Shown: positions 36,871-45,575 of the stretch, one piece after another | How positions within the stretch are numbered: position 1 is the first letter of the stretch | How the letters are laid out: each line of letters begins with the position of its first letter | From: Streptomyces marokkonensis | Lineage (GTDB): Bacteria > Actinomycetota > Actinomycetes > Streptomycetales > Streptomycetaceae | Assembly (NCBI RefSeq): GCF_008312835.1 | Contig: NZ_VSKS01000028.1 | Span: forward strand, 1-64,000 | Direction: 5' to 3' | DNA length: 64,000 nucleotides | Notes under the pieces: model-generated | Seen by the model: only the letters and a program-made list of their open reading frames with translations | Database searches by the model: none | What the model was told of the DNA's origin: nothing | Position numbers and translations under genes: made by a program

Positions 36871-38702
36871 CACCGATGACCACACAGACCACAGCAGCAC
36901 AGACCGCCGGCACCCCGGCCGCCGACACCCCCAAGGGCCTGATCGGCATCCCCGAGACCATCGGCCGCGCCCTCGCCACCGCCGGCGGCGCCCTCGCCGT
37001 CGTCTCCACCTTCCTCGCCTGGACCTGGACCTCCGAGTTCCCCGGCGACCTGACCGTGTACGGCTACCCCGGCGGCCTGCAGGTCCTCGTCCTCATCGGC
37101 GGTGCCCTCACCGCGCTGTTCGGCCTCGCCTCCTACGGCGTCAAGGGCCTGCGCTGGCTCGTCCCCGCCGGGGCCGACAGCGCCCTCAAGCTCGCCGCGC
37201 TCGGCACCTTCGTCACCGCCTGGTACACGATCATCGCGATCAGCACCACGCTCGGCGGACTCGTCAACCTCGAGCCCGGCGGCTGGATCGCGGCCGTCAC
37301 CACCCTCGCCGCCCTCGTCGGCGCGCTGGCCCTTCCCTTCGAACGGCCCGTGCTCGACGCCGCGGACCCCGACGACTCCGGCTGGGAGGCGTTCCGCCAC
37401 AACGCCCGCAACCAGGGCGCCGTCCTCAAGGCGGCCATCGCCTCGGGCACCGCCTCCCCCGCGCGCAAGCTCCCGTCCTACGCCGAGATCCTGATCATCG
37501 TCGCCGCCCTCGCCGTCGGCCTGATCGTCTTCACCTACGGCATCGGCACCGAGTACGACGAGCTGTTCGTCGGCTTCCTCATCACCGCCGGCTTCGGCTT
37601 CGCCGCCGTGGCCAAGGCCGGACTGGTCGGACGCCTCTCCGCGATCACCGCGAAGCACCGCACCGTCACCATGGTCGGCGCCTTCGTCGCGGCCGCGGCC
37701 TTCCCCTTCACCCAGTCGGACGACCGGTACGCCACCATCGGCGTCTACATCCTGATCTTCGCCACCGTCGCCCTGGGTCTCAACATCGTCGTCGGCCTCG
37801 CCGGCCTCCTCGACCTCGGGTACGTCGCCTTCCTCGGTGTCGGCGCCTACACGGCGGCGATGGTCTCCGGCTCCCCCACCTCGCCCTTCGACATCCACCT
37901 GCCGTTCTGGCTGTCCGCCCTGATCGGCGCCGCCGTCGCCATGGTCTTCGGCGTCGTCATCGGCGCCCCCACCCTGCGGCTGCGCGGCGACTACCTCGCC
38001 ATCGTCACCCTCGGCTTCGGCGAGATCTTCCGCATCGCCGTCCTCAACATGGACGGCACCTCAGGACCGGACATCACCAACGGCTCCAACGGCATCTCGT
38101 CCGTGCCGAACCTCAACATCCTCGGCTTCGACTTCGGCCAGCAGCACGACATCCTGGGCGTCTCCATCGGCCGGTTCTCGAACTACTTCCTGCTGATGCT
38201 GCTCATCACGCTGGTCGTGGTCGTGGTCTTCCGGCGCAGCAGCGACTCCCGCATCGGCCGTGCCTGGATCGCCATCCGCGAGGACGAGACCGCCGCGCTG
38301 GCCATGGGCATCAACGGCTTCCGGGTCAAGCTGATCGCCTTCGCCCTCGGCGCCACCCTGGCCGGCCTCGCCGGCACCGTCCAGGCGCACGTCACCTACA
38401 CCGTCACCCCCGAGCAGTACCAGTTCGCCCACGTCGTCCCGCCCAACAGCGCCTTCCTGCTCGCCGCGGTCGTCCTCGGCGGCATGGGCACCATCAGCGG
38501 ACCCCTCGTCGGCGCGGCACTGCTCTACCTCATCCCCGCCAAGCTCCAGTTCCTCGGCGACTACCAGCTCTTCGCCTTCGGCCTCGCGCTCGTGCTCCTG
38601 ATGCGCTTCCGGCCGGAAGGTCTCATCCCGAACCGGCGTCGCCAGCTCGAATTCCACGAAGAGGCCGAAGCGCCGACAGTCCTCAGCAAGGCAGGGGCCT
38701 GA
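36867..38702 (+). CDS. livM: Branched-chain amino acid ABC transporter permease LivM, N-terminally extended
   Basis: A 611-residue permease. The conserved LivM core starts near residue 290 (IFATVALGLNIVVGLAGLLDLGYVAFLGVGAY) and includes LRLRGDYLAIVTLGFGEIFRI, WIAIREDETAALAMGINGFRVKL and VVLGGMGTISGPLVGAALLY. In front of it lie about 280 extra residues with six or more hydrophobic helices (LVLIGGALTALFGLASYGV, TFVTAWYTIIAISTTLGGLV and others), absent from E. coli LivM (about 425 residues, itself with a shorter extension). Start taken at GTG 36867 (overlap with livH); ATG 36876 is the alternative. The extension's role is unknown. Confidence 0.92.
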   Translation: MTPMTTQTTAAQTAGTPAADTPKGLIGIPETIGRALATAGGALAVVSTFLAWTWTSEFPGDLTVYGYPGGLQVLVLIGGALTALFGLASYGVKGLRWLVPAGADSALKLAALGTFVTAWYTIIAISTTLGGLVNLEPGGWIAAVTTLAALVGALALPFERPVLDAADPDDSGWEAFRHNARNQGAVLKAAIASGTASPARKLPSYAEILIIVAALAVGLIVFTYGIGTEYDELFVGFLITAGFGFAAVAKAGLVGRLSAITAKHRTVTMVGAFVAAAAFPFTQSDDRYATIGVYILIFATVALGLNIVVGLAGLLDLGYVAFLGVGAYTAAMVSGSPTSPFDIHLPFWLSALIGAAVAMVFGVVIGAPTLRLRGDYLAIVTLGFGEIFRIAVLNMDGTSGPDITNGSNGISSVPNLNILGFDFGQQHDILGVSIGRFSNYFLLMLLITLVVVVVFRRSSDSRIGRAWIAIREDETAALAMGINGFRVKLIAFALGATLAGLAGTVQAHVTYTVTPEQYQFAHVVPPNSAFLLAAVVLGGMGTISGPLVGAALLYLIPAKLQFLGDYQLFAFGLALVLLMRFRPEGLIPNRRRQLEFHEEAEAPTVLSKAGA

Positions 38703-38707
38703 CCACC

Positions 38708-39616
38708 ATGACCACCGACACCACGACCAAGAGCGCCGCCTCCGGCGCCACCCCCGGCGAGACCGTCCTCGACGCCCGCGGCGTCACGATGCGCTTCGGC
38801 GGCCTCACCGCCGTCAGCGACGTCGACCTCACGGTCAACAGCGGCGAGATCGTCGGCCTGATCGGCCCCAACGGCGCCGGCAAGACCACGTTCTTCAACT
38901 GCCTCACGGGCCTCTACATCCCCACCGAGGGCGAGGTCCGCTACAAGAACCAGGTGCTGCCGCCCAAGTCCTTCAAGGTCACCGCCGCCGGCATCGCCCG
39001 TACCTTCCAGAACATCCGCCTGTTCGCCAACATGACGGTCCTCGAGAACGTCCTCGTCGGCCGGCACACCAGGACGAGGGAAGGCCTCTGGTCGGCGCTG
39101 CTCCGCGGCCCCGGCTTCCACAAGGCCGAAGCCGCCTCCCGCGCACGCGCCATGGAGCTCCTCGAGTTCGTGGGGCTCGCCGCCAAGGCCGACCACCTCG
39201 CCCGCAACCTCCCCTACGGCGAGCAGCGCAAGCTCGAGATCGCCCGCGCGCTCGCCAGCGAACCGGGCCTCCTCCTGCTGGACGAGCCCACCGCCGGCAT
39301 GAACCCGCAGGAGACCCGGGCCGCGGAGGAACTCATCTTCGCCATCCGGGACAGGGGCATCGCCGTGCTCGTCATCGAGCACGACATGCGGTTCATCATG
39401 AACCTCTGCGACCGCGTCGCCGTGCTCGTGCAGGGCAAGAAGCTCATCGAGGGCGACGCGGCCACCGTCCAGCGCGACGAACGGGTCATCGCCGCCTACC
39501 TCGGAGAACCCCTCGCGAACGACCCCGGCGCCGAGGAAGCGGCCGAGGTCGAAGCCGCCGAAGCCGCGGCCGAGGCCACCACGGACGCAGCGCCCGGCAA
39601 GGAGAACGACCGATGA
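38708..39616 (+). CDS. livG: Branched-chain amino acid ABC transporter ATPase LivG
   Basis: A 302-residue ABC ATPase. Walker A is GLIGPNGAGKTTFFNCLTG (near residue 55), the Q-loop region reads IARTFQNIRLF, the signature is the divergent NLPYGEQRKLEIARAL as usual for LivG, and Walker B is LLLLDEPTAGMNPQE followed by the switch VIEHDMRF. The C-terminal BCA_ABC_TP segment runs into an Ala/Glu-rich tail of about 30 residues. It energises LivHM with LivF. Start is ATG 38708, five bases after the livM stop. The stop overlaps the livF start (ATGA). Confidence 0.95.
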   Translation: MTTDTTTKSAASGATPGETVLDARGVTMRFGGLTAVSDVDLTVNSGEIVGLIGPNGAGKTTFFNCLTGLYIPTEGEVRYKNQVLPPKSFKVTAAGIARTFQNIRLFANMTVLENVLVGRHTRTREGLWSALLRGPGFHKAEAASRARAMELLEFVGLAAKADHLARNLPYGEQRKLEIARALASEPGLLLLDEPTAGMNPQETRAAEELIFAIRDRGIAVLVIEHDMRFIMNLCDRVAVLVQGKKLIEGDAATVQRDERVIAAYLGEPLANDPGAEEAAEVEAAEAAAEATTDAAPGKENDR

Positions 39617-40329
39617 CCGCACTCCTCGAAGTCGAAGACCTCCGGGTCGCCTACGGCAAGATCGAAGCCGTCAAGGGCATCTCGTTCAAGGTCGACGCCG
39701 GCGAAGTGGTCACCCTCATCGGCACCAACGGCGCCGGCAAGACCACCACCCTGCGCACCCTCTCCGGCCTCCTCAAGCCGGCCGGGGGCCAGATCAAGTT
39801 CAACGGGAAGTCCCTCAAGAAGGTCCCCGCCCACGAGATCGTCTCGCAGGGTCTCGCCCACTCCCCCGAGGGGCGGCACATCTTCCCGCGCATGACCATC
39901 GAGGACAACCTCCGCCTCGGCGCCTTCCTCCGTAACGACAAGGCGGGCATCGAGAAGGACATCCAGCGCGCCTACGACCTCTTCCCCATCCTCGGGGAAC
40001 GCCGCAAGCAGGCCGCCGGAACCCTCTCCGGCGGAGAGCAGCAGATGCTCGCCATGGGCAGGGCCCTCATGTCCCAGCCCCAGCTGCTGATGCTCGACGA
40101 ACCCTCCATGGGCCTCTCGCCGATCATGATGCAGAAGATCATGGCGACCATCGCCGAGCTGAAGTCCCAGGGCACCACCATCCTGCTCGTCGAGCAGAAC
40201 GCCCAGGCCGCCCTCTCCCTGGCCGACCACGGCCACGTCATGGAGGTCGGCAACATCGTCCTCTCCGGCAGCGGGCAGGACCTCCTGCACGACGAGTCGG
40301 TCCGCAAGGCCTACCTCGGCGAGGACTGA
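39613..40329 (+). CDS. livF: Branched-chain amino acid ABC transporter ATPase LivF
   Basis: A 238-residue ABC ATPase, the second nucleotide-binding subunit of the liv transporter. Visible are Walker A TLIGTNGAGKTTTLRTLSG, the Q-loop LAHSPEGRHIFPRMTIEDNL, signature GTLSGGEQQMLAMGRALM, Walker B LLMLDEPSMGLSP and the His switch LLVEQNAQAAL. The canonical LSGGEQQ contrasts with the divergent LivG signature, as usual in this family. It begins inside the livG stop and ends the operon; a terminator hairpin follows at 40340-40378. Confidence 0.95.
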   Translation: MTALLEVEDLRVAYGKIEAVKGISFKVDAGEVVTLIGTNGAGKTTTLRTLSGLLKPAGGQIKFNGKSLKKVPAHEIVSQGLAHSPEGRHIFPRMTIEDNLRLGAFLRNDKAGIEKDIQRAYDLFPILGERRKQAAGTLSGGEQQMLAMGRALMSQPQLLMLDEPSMGLSPIMMQKIMATIAELKSQGTTILLVEQNAQAALSLADHGHVMEVGNIVLSGSGQDLLHDESVRKAYLGED

Positions 40330-40339
40330 GGCACACGAC

Positions 40340-40378
40340 GAGGCCCGCGTCCCCCGCCGAGCGGGGAACGCGGGCCTC
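40340..40378. terminator. Terminator of the liv operon
   Basis: GAGGCCCGCGT (40340-40350) pairs perfectly with ACGCGGGCCTC (40368-40378), extended by CCCC/GGGG with one bulged A. It lies 10 bases past livF and 40 bases before the stop of the convergent ANTAR gene, so it may act on both. Confidence 0.75.
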
Positions 40379-40418
40379 TCGCCTGCCCGTCGGGGCCTGG
40401 GGCCTGTTGTGAAAGGTC

Positions 40419-41075
40419 CTAGCCCTTCGACGCCTTCTTCTCCTCGGCGTCGTCGATGACCGCCTGCGCCACCTGCTGCATCGACATCCGCCGGTCCATC
40501 GAGGTCTTCTGGATCCACCGGAACGCCGCCGGCTCCGTCAGTCCGTACTGGGTCTGCAGCACCGACTTCGCCCGGTCCACCAGCTTGCGCGTCTCCAGCC
40601 GCAGACTCAGGTCCGCGACCTCGCGCTCCAGCTCCTTGAGCTCCGTGAACCGCGACACCGCCATCTCGATCGCCGGCACGACGTCGCTCTTGCTGAACGG
40701 CTTCACCAAGTACGCCATCGCGCCCGCGTCCCGCGCCCGCTCCACCAGGTCACGCTGGGAGAACGCGGTCAGCATCAGCACCGGGGCGATGCTCTCCTCG
40801 GCGATCTTCTCCGCCGCGGAGATACCGTCCAGCTTGGGCATCTTCACATCGAGGATCACCAGGTCGGGCCGGTGCTCCCGGGCCAGTTCGATGGCCTGCT
40901 CGCCGTCCCCCGCCTCACCGACGACGGAGTAGCCCTCCTCCTCCAGCATCTCTTTGAGATCGAGCCGGATCAGGGCCTCGTCCTCGGCGATCACGACGCG
41001 CGTCGTCATCGGAGGCACGTGCGACTTGTCGTCGTCGGGCGCGTCTACAGGCTGGGGCGACTCGGGGGCGCTCAC
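40419..41075 (-). CDS. ANTAR-domain response regulator (PdtaR-like)
   Basis: A 218-residue regulator. After a 22-residue acidic lead comes a receiver domain (TTRVVIAEDEALIRLDLKEML, phospho-acceptor Asp76 in LVILDVKMPKLDG, LMLTAFSQRD, AYLVKPFSKSD) and then an ANTAR RNA-binding domain (LSLRLETRKLVDRAKSVL, AFRWIQKTSMDRRMSMQQVAQAVID). ANTAR proteins bind paired hexanucleotide hairpins in mRNA leaders and prevent termination; the mycobacterial relative PdtaR works with the kinase PdtaS. No kinase is encoded beside it. Start is GTG 41075 with AAGGAG five bases upstream. The targets are unknown. Confidence 0.93.
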   Translation of the reverse strand: MSAPESPQPVDAPDDDKSHVPPMTTRVVIAEDEALIRLDLKEMLEEEGYSVVGEAGDGEQAIELAREHRPDLVILDVKMPKLDGISAAEKIAEESIAPVLMLTAFSQRDLVERARDAGAMAYLVKPFSKSDVVPAIEMAVSRFTELKELEREVADLSLRLETRKLVDRAKSVLQTQYGLTEPAAFRWIQKTSMDRRMSMQQVAQAVIDDAEEKKASKG

Positions 41076-41180
41076 GTGGGCTCCTTGGTGCGGGGCAGAC
41101 CGGTACTGCTGACAAGAGCGTACCCAGCTGCGGTAGGGTGGGGGCACGGCGGGTGACCGTCGACCTTCGTTTTGCAGGGC

Positions 41181-41253
41181 GCCCCGGTAGCCCAGCGGTA
41201 GAGGCAATGGTCTCAAACACCATCCAGCGTCGGTTCGAATCCGACCCGGGGTA
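41181..41253 (+). tRNA. tRNA with CAA (Leu) anticodon and a class I cloverleaf
   Basis: A clean 73-base cloverleaf: acceptor GCCCCGG/CCGGGGT (one G-T pair at the end), D-arm with GG in the loop, anticodon stem ATGGT/ACCAT with loop CTCAAAC (anticodon CAA at 34-36), a 5-base variable loop CCAGC, T-arm GTCGG-TTCGAAT-CCGAC and discriminator A. No CCA is encoded. CAA reads UUG leucine codons, but bacterial leucine tRNAs normally have a long variable arm, absent here. Annotated as tRNA-Leu by anticodon only; charging identity is uncertain. Confidence 0.85.
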
Positions 41254-41283
41254 CTTTTCCTCTGTATCCAAGGTCACCATTTG

Positions 41284-41320
41284 AGAGCGGATGTCCCCCT
41301 TTTCGGTGAACATCCGCTCT
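41284..41320. terminator. Hairpin terminator between the tRNA and pyk
   Basis: AGAGCGGATGT (41284-41294) pairs perfectly with ACATCCGCTCT (41310-41320) over a 15-base loop, followed by TTGTC. It lies 30 bases past the tRNA and 34 bases past the convergent pyk stop, so it can serve both. Confidence 0.7.
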
Positions 41321-41354
41321 TTGTCGCGCGGCGGACGTGCTCGCGCTCCGGCCG

Positions 41355-42791
41355 TCACCGTGGGCGGTCGTCCTCGCCGATGTGGTGGACCCGGACGAGA
41401 TTCGTCGAGCCGGGGACTCCCGGGGGCGAGCCGGCGGTGATCACCACCGTGTCGCCCTTCCGGCAGCGGGCGTACTCCAGGAGCAGCTCGTCGACCTGGT
41501 CCACCATCGCGTCCGTGGTGTTCACGTGGGGGCCGAGGAAGGTCTCCACGCCCCAGGTGAGGCTCAGTTGGGAGCGGGTGGCCGGGTCGGGGGTGAAGGC
41601 GAGGACGGGGATCGGGGAGCGGTAGCGGGACAGGCGGCGGGCGGTGTCGCCCGACTGGGTGAAGGCGACCAGGAACCGGGCGCCGAGGAAGTCGCCCATC
41701 TCGGCCGCCGCGCGGGCGACCGCGCCGCCCTGGGTGCGGGGCTTGTTGCGTTCCGTCAGGGGCGGGAGGCCCTTGGCGAGGATGTCCTCCTCGGCCGCCT
41801 CCACGATGCGCGCCATGGTGCGGACCGTGTCGACGGCGTGCTTGCCGACGCTGGTCTCGCCGGAGAGCATGACCGCGTCGGTGCCGTCGATGACGGCGTT
41901 GGCGACGTCGGACGCCTCGGCGCGGGTGGGTCGCGCGTTGTCGATCATCGAGTCGAGCATCTGGGTGGCGACGATGACGGGTTTGGCGTTCCGCCTGGCG
42001 AGCTTGATCGCGCGCTTCTGGACGATGGGCACCTGTTCGAGGGGCATCTCGACGCCGAGGTCGCCGCGGGCGACCATGATGCCGTCGAAGGCGGCGACGA
42101 TGTCGTCGATGCTGTCGACCGCCTGGGGCTTCTCGACCTTGGCGATGACGGGGAGGCGGCGGCCCTCCTCGTCCATGATGCGGTGCACGTCCCTGATGTC
42201 GCGCCCGCTGCGGACGAAGGAGAGGGCGATGACGTCGAAGCCGGTGCGCAGGGCCCAGCGGAGGTCGTCCTCGTCCTTCTTGGAGAGCGCGGGGACGGAG
42301 ACGGCGACGCCGGGGAGGTTGAGGCCCTTGTGGTCGGAGACCACGCCGCCCTCGATGACGGTGGTGCGGACGCGGGGGCCGTCCACGGCGGTGACCTCGA
42401 GGGTGACCCGGCCGTCGTCGACGAGGATGCGCTCGCCGGTGGTGACGTCGGTGGCGAGGCCGGCGTAGGTGGTGCCGCAGGTGTGGCGGTCGCCCTCGGC
42501 GCCTTCTTCCACGGTGATGGTGAAGCTGTCGCCGCGTTCGAGGAGTACGGGGCCTTCGGTGAAGCGGCCGAGCCGGATTTTCGGGCCTTGAAGGTCGGCG
42601 AGGAGGCCGACACTGCGGCCGGTCTCGTCGGCGGCCTTGCGTACGCGCTGGTAGCGCTCCTCGTGCTCGGCGTGACCACCGTGGCTGAGGTTGAATCGGG
42701 CCACGTCCATTCCGGCGTCGACCAGCGCCTTGATCTGGTCGTACGAGTCGGTGGCGGGGCCCAGTGTGCAGACGATCTTCGCTCGGCGCAT
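41355..42791 (-). CDS. pyk: Pyruvate kinase
   Basis: A 478-residue pyruvate kinase converting phosphoenolpyruvate and ADP to pyruvate and ATP. Visible are RRAKIVCTLGPATDSYDQI, DVARFNLSHGGHAEH, ADLQGPKIRLG, IALSFVRSGRDI, the active-site signature VIAKVEKPQAVDSIDDIV, GIMVARGDLGVEMPLEQVPIVQK, VATQMLDSMI and GTDAVMLSGETSVGKHAVDTV. The C-terminal regulatory domain ends at VRVHHIGEDDRPR. Streptomyces usually carry two pyruvate kinases; which one this is cannot be told from sequence. Start is ATG 42791. It is convergent with the tRNA. Confidence 0.96.
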   Translation of the reverse strand: MRRAKIVCTLGPATDSYDQIKALVDAGMDVARFNLSHGGHAEHEERYQRVRKAADETGRSVGLLADLQGPKIRLGRFTEGPVLLERGDSFTITVEEGAEGDRHTCGTTYAGLATDVTTGERILVDDGRVTLEVTAVDGPRVRTTVIEGGVVSDHKGLNLPGVAVSVPALSKKDEDDLRWALRTGFDVIALSFVRSGRDIRDVHRIMDEEGRRLPVIAKVEKPQAVDSIDDIVAAFDGIMVARGDLGVEMPLEQVPIVQKRAIKLARRNAKPVIVATQMLDSMIDNARPTRAEASDVANAVIDGTDAVMLSGETSVGKHAVDTVRTMARIVEAAEEDILAKGLPPLTERNKPRTQGGAVARAAAEMGDFLGARFLVAFTQSGDTARRLSRYRSPIPVLAFTPDPATRSQLSLTWGVETFLGPHVNTTDAMVDQVDELLLEYARCRKGDTVVITAGSPPGVPGSTNLVRVHHIGEDDRPR

Positions 42792-42918
42792 GGTTCGAGC
42801 CTAGGCCTTACCGGCCGGTAGCGATTTGGTTGCCGGTGACGACTCAACGGCGCGCGGCTGAAGGGTTATTGACAAGTGTTGAAGTGTGCGCCGGGCCGCT
42901 CCGATGAGCACTGGGGCG

Positions 42919-43605
42919 TCAGTCCTGGAGCCGGGGCGGCACCAGGGTGAAGCGGGCGTCGACCTCGGCGTGCAGATGCTGCCGCTGGGGTTCGAGGTCG
43001 AGTGGCGGGGGCGTGCCGTCCTCCGGGGGCCCGGCGAAGGCGGTGGCCCGCATCCGGGTGAGGGGTTCGGGGTGTCCGGTCCCCGTGTCGGTGAGTTCGA
43101 CGAGGGCGGCGAGGGTGGTGCCGAGCGCCCCGGCGTACTCACGGGCGCGCCGGACGGCGTCGTCGACCGCCTCCCGGCGGGCCCGGCGGTGCGCCGGGGA
43201 GTCGGGACGCAGGCTCCACCAGGGGCCGTCGACACGGGTGAGGTCGAGGTCGGCGAGGCGGGCGGTGAGTTCGCCGAGGGCCGTGAAGTCGCTGAGCCCG
43301 GCGGTGAGGCGCACGGTGCCGTGGTGGGCGCGGACGCGTTCGCCGCGGCCGTGCGCGGTGAGTTCGGGGACGAGGGTGAGGGCGCCGGTCTCGAGCTGCT
43401 CGACGGCGTCGCCGCAGGACTTGATCAGGTCGAGGGCGGTGGTGTTGCGGCGGGTGAGGTCGTCGAGGGTGGCGCGCCGGTCGCGGCCGCGAGCGGTGAG
43501 GGTGACCGTGATGTGGGCGAGGTCGGGGGCGGCTTCGAGGTGGGCCACGCCGCGGACGGTGAGGTGGGGGGCGTCGGGCGTGCCGTAGGGGTGAGGGGTC
43601 GCCAT
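42919..43605 (-). CDS. SIMPL-domain (DUF541) protein
   Basis: A 228-residue SIMPL-family protein. Visible are HLTVRGVAHLEAAPDLAHITVTLTARG at the front (typical V.G.g...a.PD.a.v...v), the helix LDLIKSCGDAVEQLETGALTLVPE, and RRARREAVDDAVRRAREYAGALG, which matches the family's conserved AR..A...A...A..la.alG. Relatives in other bacteria form oligomeric rings in the periplasm and are linked to stress tolerance; here no signal peptide is seen, so it may be cytoplasmic. Start is ATG 43605. It diverges from the nucleotidase gene. Confidence 0.85.
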   Translation of the reverse strand: MATPHPYGTPDAPHLTVRGVAHLEAAPDLAHITVTLTARGRDRRATLDDLTRRNTTALDLIKSCGDAVEQLETGALTLVPELTAHGRGERVRAHHGTVRLTAGLSDFTALGELTARLADLDLTRVDGPWWSLRPDSPAHRRARREAVDDAVRRAREYAGALGTTLAALVELTDTGTGHPEPLTRMRATAFAGPPEDGTPPPLDLEPQRQHLHAEVDARFTLVPPRLQD

Positions 43606-43756
43606 ACGTCCCACTGTGTCACCGGTCGCGGGGATGCGGGACGGGTCCCGGACACCGGATCGCAACCTGTGAGGGCTGTTCCGGTCGACGTGCTCAGGTC
43701 AGAATCGTCGGGCGAATCTACGCGCGTTGTTCGTCGTGGTACGAGGAGAGCCTGAC

Positions 43757-45562
43757 ATGCCGTTGAACCGTCGCAAGTTTCTGAAGAGGTCCGCTGTGAC
43801 GGGGGCGGGGGTGGCGCTGGCGGGTACGACGGCGGTCCCCGCGGCCGAGGCAGCCGGGGCGGGACGGGGGAGGAAGCCGGTGAAGCGGTACGCGCTGACC
43901 GTGATGGGGACGACCGATCTGCACGGGCACGTCTTCAACTGGGACTACTTCAAGGACGCCGAGTACGCCGACGCGGCCGGCAACGCACAGGGCCTGGCGC
44001 GGGTGTCGACCCTGGTGGACCAGGTCCGCGCGGAGAAGGGCCGGCGCAACACGCTGCTGCTGGACGCGGGTGACACCATCCAGGGCACGCCGCTGACGTA
44101 CTACTACGCCAAGGTCGACCCGATCACCGCCGAGGGCGGTCCGGTGCATCCGATGGCGCAGGCGATGAACGCCATCGGGTACGACGCGGTGGCACTCGGC
44201 AACCACGAGTTCAACTACGGCATCGAGACGCTGCGGAAGTTCGAGGAGCAGTGCGACTTCCCGCTGCTGGGCGCGAACGCGCTGGACGCGAAGACGCTGA
44301 AGCCCGCCTTCCCTCCGTACTTCATGAAGACGTTCCGCGTGAAGGGCGCTCCCCCGGTGAAGGTGGCGGTGCTGGGGCTGACCAACCCCGGCATCGCGAT
44401 CTGGGACAAGGCGTACGTGCAGGGGAAGCTGACCTTCCCGGGCCTGGAGGAGCAGGCGGCGAAGTGGGTGCCGAAGCTCCGGTCGATGGGTGCGGACGTG
44501 GTGGTGGTCTCGGCGCACTCGGGGTCGTCGGGGACGTCGTCGTACGGTGACCAGTTGCCGTACGTGGAGAACGCGGCGGCGAACGTGGCGCGGCAGGTGC
44601 CGGGGATCGACGCGATCCTGGTCGGGCACGCGCACGTGGAGATCCCGGAGCTGCGGGTCACCAACGAGGAGACCGGCAGGGACGTCGTGCTGTCGGAGCC
44701 GCTGTGCTACGCGGAGCGGCTGTCGCTGTTCGACTTCGAGCTGGTCCTCGAGCGGGGCCGCTGGCGGGTGGAGTCGGTGAGGGCGTCGCTGCGGGACGCG
44801 GCGTCCGTGGCGGACGACCCGGGGATCACCCGCCTGCTGGGCGACGAGCACGCGCGGGTCGTGGCGTACGTCAACCAGGTGGTGGGGACGGCGACCCGGG
44901 CGCTGACGACGGTGGAGGCGCGGTACAAGGACGTGCCGGTCATCGACCTGATCAGCAAGGTGCAGGAGGACGTGGTCCGGGCGGCGCTCGCCGGGACGGA
45001 GTACGCGTCGCTGCTGGTGCTGTCCCAGGCGTCGCCGTTCTCGCGGACGTCCAGGATCCCGGCGGGCGAGGTGACGATCCGGGATCTGTCGGGCCTGTAC
45101 GTGTACGACAACACGCTGGTGGCCAAGCTGATGACGGGGGCGCAGGTCCGGGCGTACCTGGAGTACTCGGCGGAGTACTTCACCCGGACGGCGGCCGGTG
45201 AGCCGGTGGACGTCGGCAGGCTGACGAACGCGAACGGCCGCCCCGACTACAACTACGACTACGTGTCGGGGCTGCGCTACGACATCGACATCGCGCAGCC
45301 CGCCGGGTCGCGGATCAGGAACGTCACCTACGACGGCGCCCCCCTGGACGACGCACAGCGGTTCGTGTTCGCGGTCAACAACTACCGGGCGAACGGCGGC
45401 GGCGCGTTCCCGCACGTGGCGTCGGCGCGGGAGCTGTGGTCGGAGTCGACGGAGATCCGGACGCGGATCGCGGAATGGGTGACGGCGAGGGGCGTGCTGG
45501 ACCCGGAGGACTTCGCGTCGGTGGACTGGAGGCTGACGCGGGACGGTACGCCGGTGTTCTGA
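43757..45562 (+). CDS. Tat-exported bifunctional metallophosphatase/5'-nucleotidase
   Basis: A 601-residue exported enzyme. The N-terminus carries a twin-arginine signal (LNRRKFLKRSAVTGAGVALA), then a metallophosphoesterase domain with GTTDLHGH (metal ligands Asp and His), LDAGDTIQGTPL, ALGNHEFNYG (catalytic Asn-His), SAHSG and VGHAHVE, and a C-terminal 5'-nucleotidase substrate domain with DLSGLYVYDNTLVAKLMTG and FVFAVNNYRANGGGAFP. It dephosphorylates extracellular nucleotides or 2',3'-cyclic nucleotides, salvaging phosphate and nucleosides. Start is ATG 43757 with GAGGAG eight bases upstream. It is convergent with the monooxygenase gene. Confidence 0.93.
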   Translation: MPLNRRKFLKRSAVTGAGVALAGTTAVPAAEAAGAGRGRKPVKRYALTVMGTTDLHGHVFNWDYFKDAEYADAAGNAQGLARVSTLVDQVRAEKGRRNTLLLDAGDTIQGTPLTYYYAKVDPITAEGGPVHPMAQAMNAIGYDAVALGNHEFNYGIETLRKFEEQCDFPLLGANALDAKTLKPAFPPYFMKTFRVKGAPPVKVAVLGLTNPGIAIWDKAYVQGKLTFPGLEEQAAKWVPKLRSMGADVVVVSAHSGSSGTSSYGDQLPYVENAAANVARQVPGIDAILVGHAHVEIPELRVTNEETGRDVVLSEPLCYAERLSLFDFELVLERGRWRVESVRASLRDAASVADDPGITRLLGDEHARVVAYVNQVVGTATRALTTVEARYKDVPVIDLISKVQEDVVRAALAGTEYASLLVLSQASPFSRTSRIPAGEVTIRDLSGLYVYDNTLVAKLMTGAQVRAYLEYSAEYFTRTAAGEPVDVGRLTNANGRPDYNYDYVSGLRYDIDIAQPAGSRIRNVTYDGAPLDDAQRFVFAVNNYRANGGGAFPHVASARELWSESTEIRTRIAEWVTARGVLDPEDFASVDWRLTRDGTPVF

Positions 45563-45575
45563 CCGTCGTCCGCCG

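Noticed and set aside
36506-39616. One long frame running from livH across livM into livG
   Set aside because: Only its last 302 codons (livG) are real; the first part is Arg/Pro/His-rich out-of-frame reading of livM.
41109-41139. CTGACA-19-TAGGGT as the tRNA promoter
   Set aside because: Spacer of 19 bp and a weak -10 box make it too uncertain to list as a feature.
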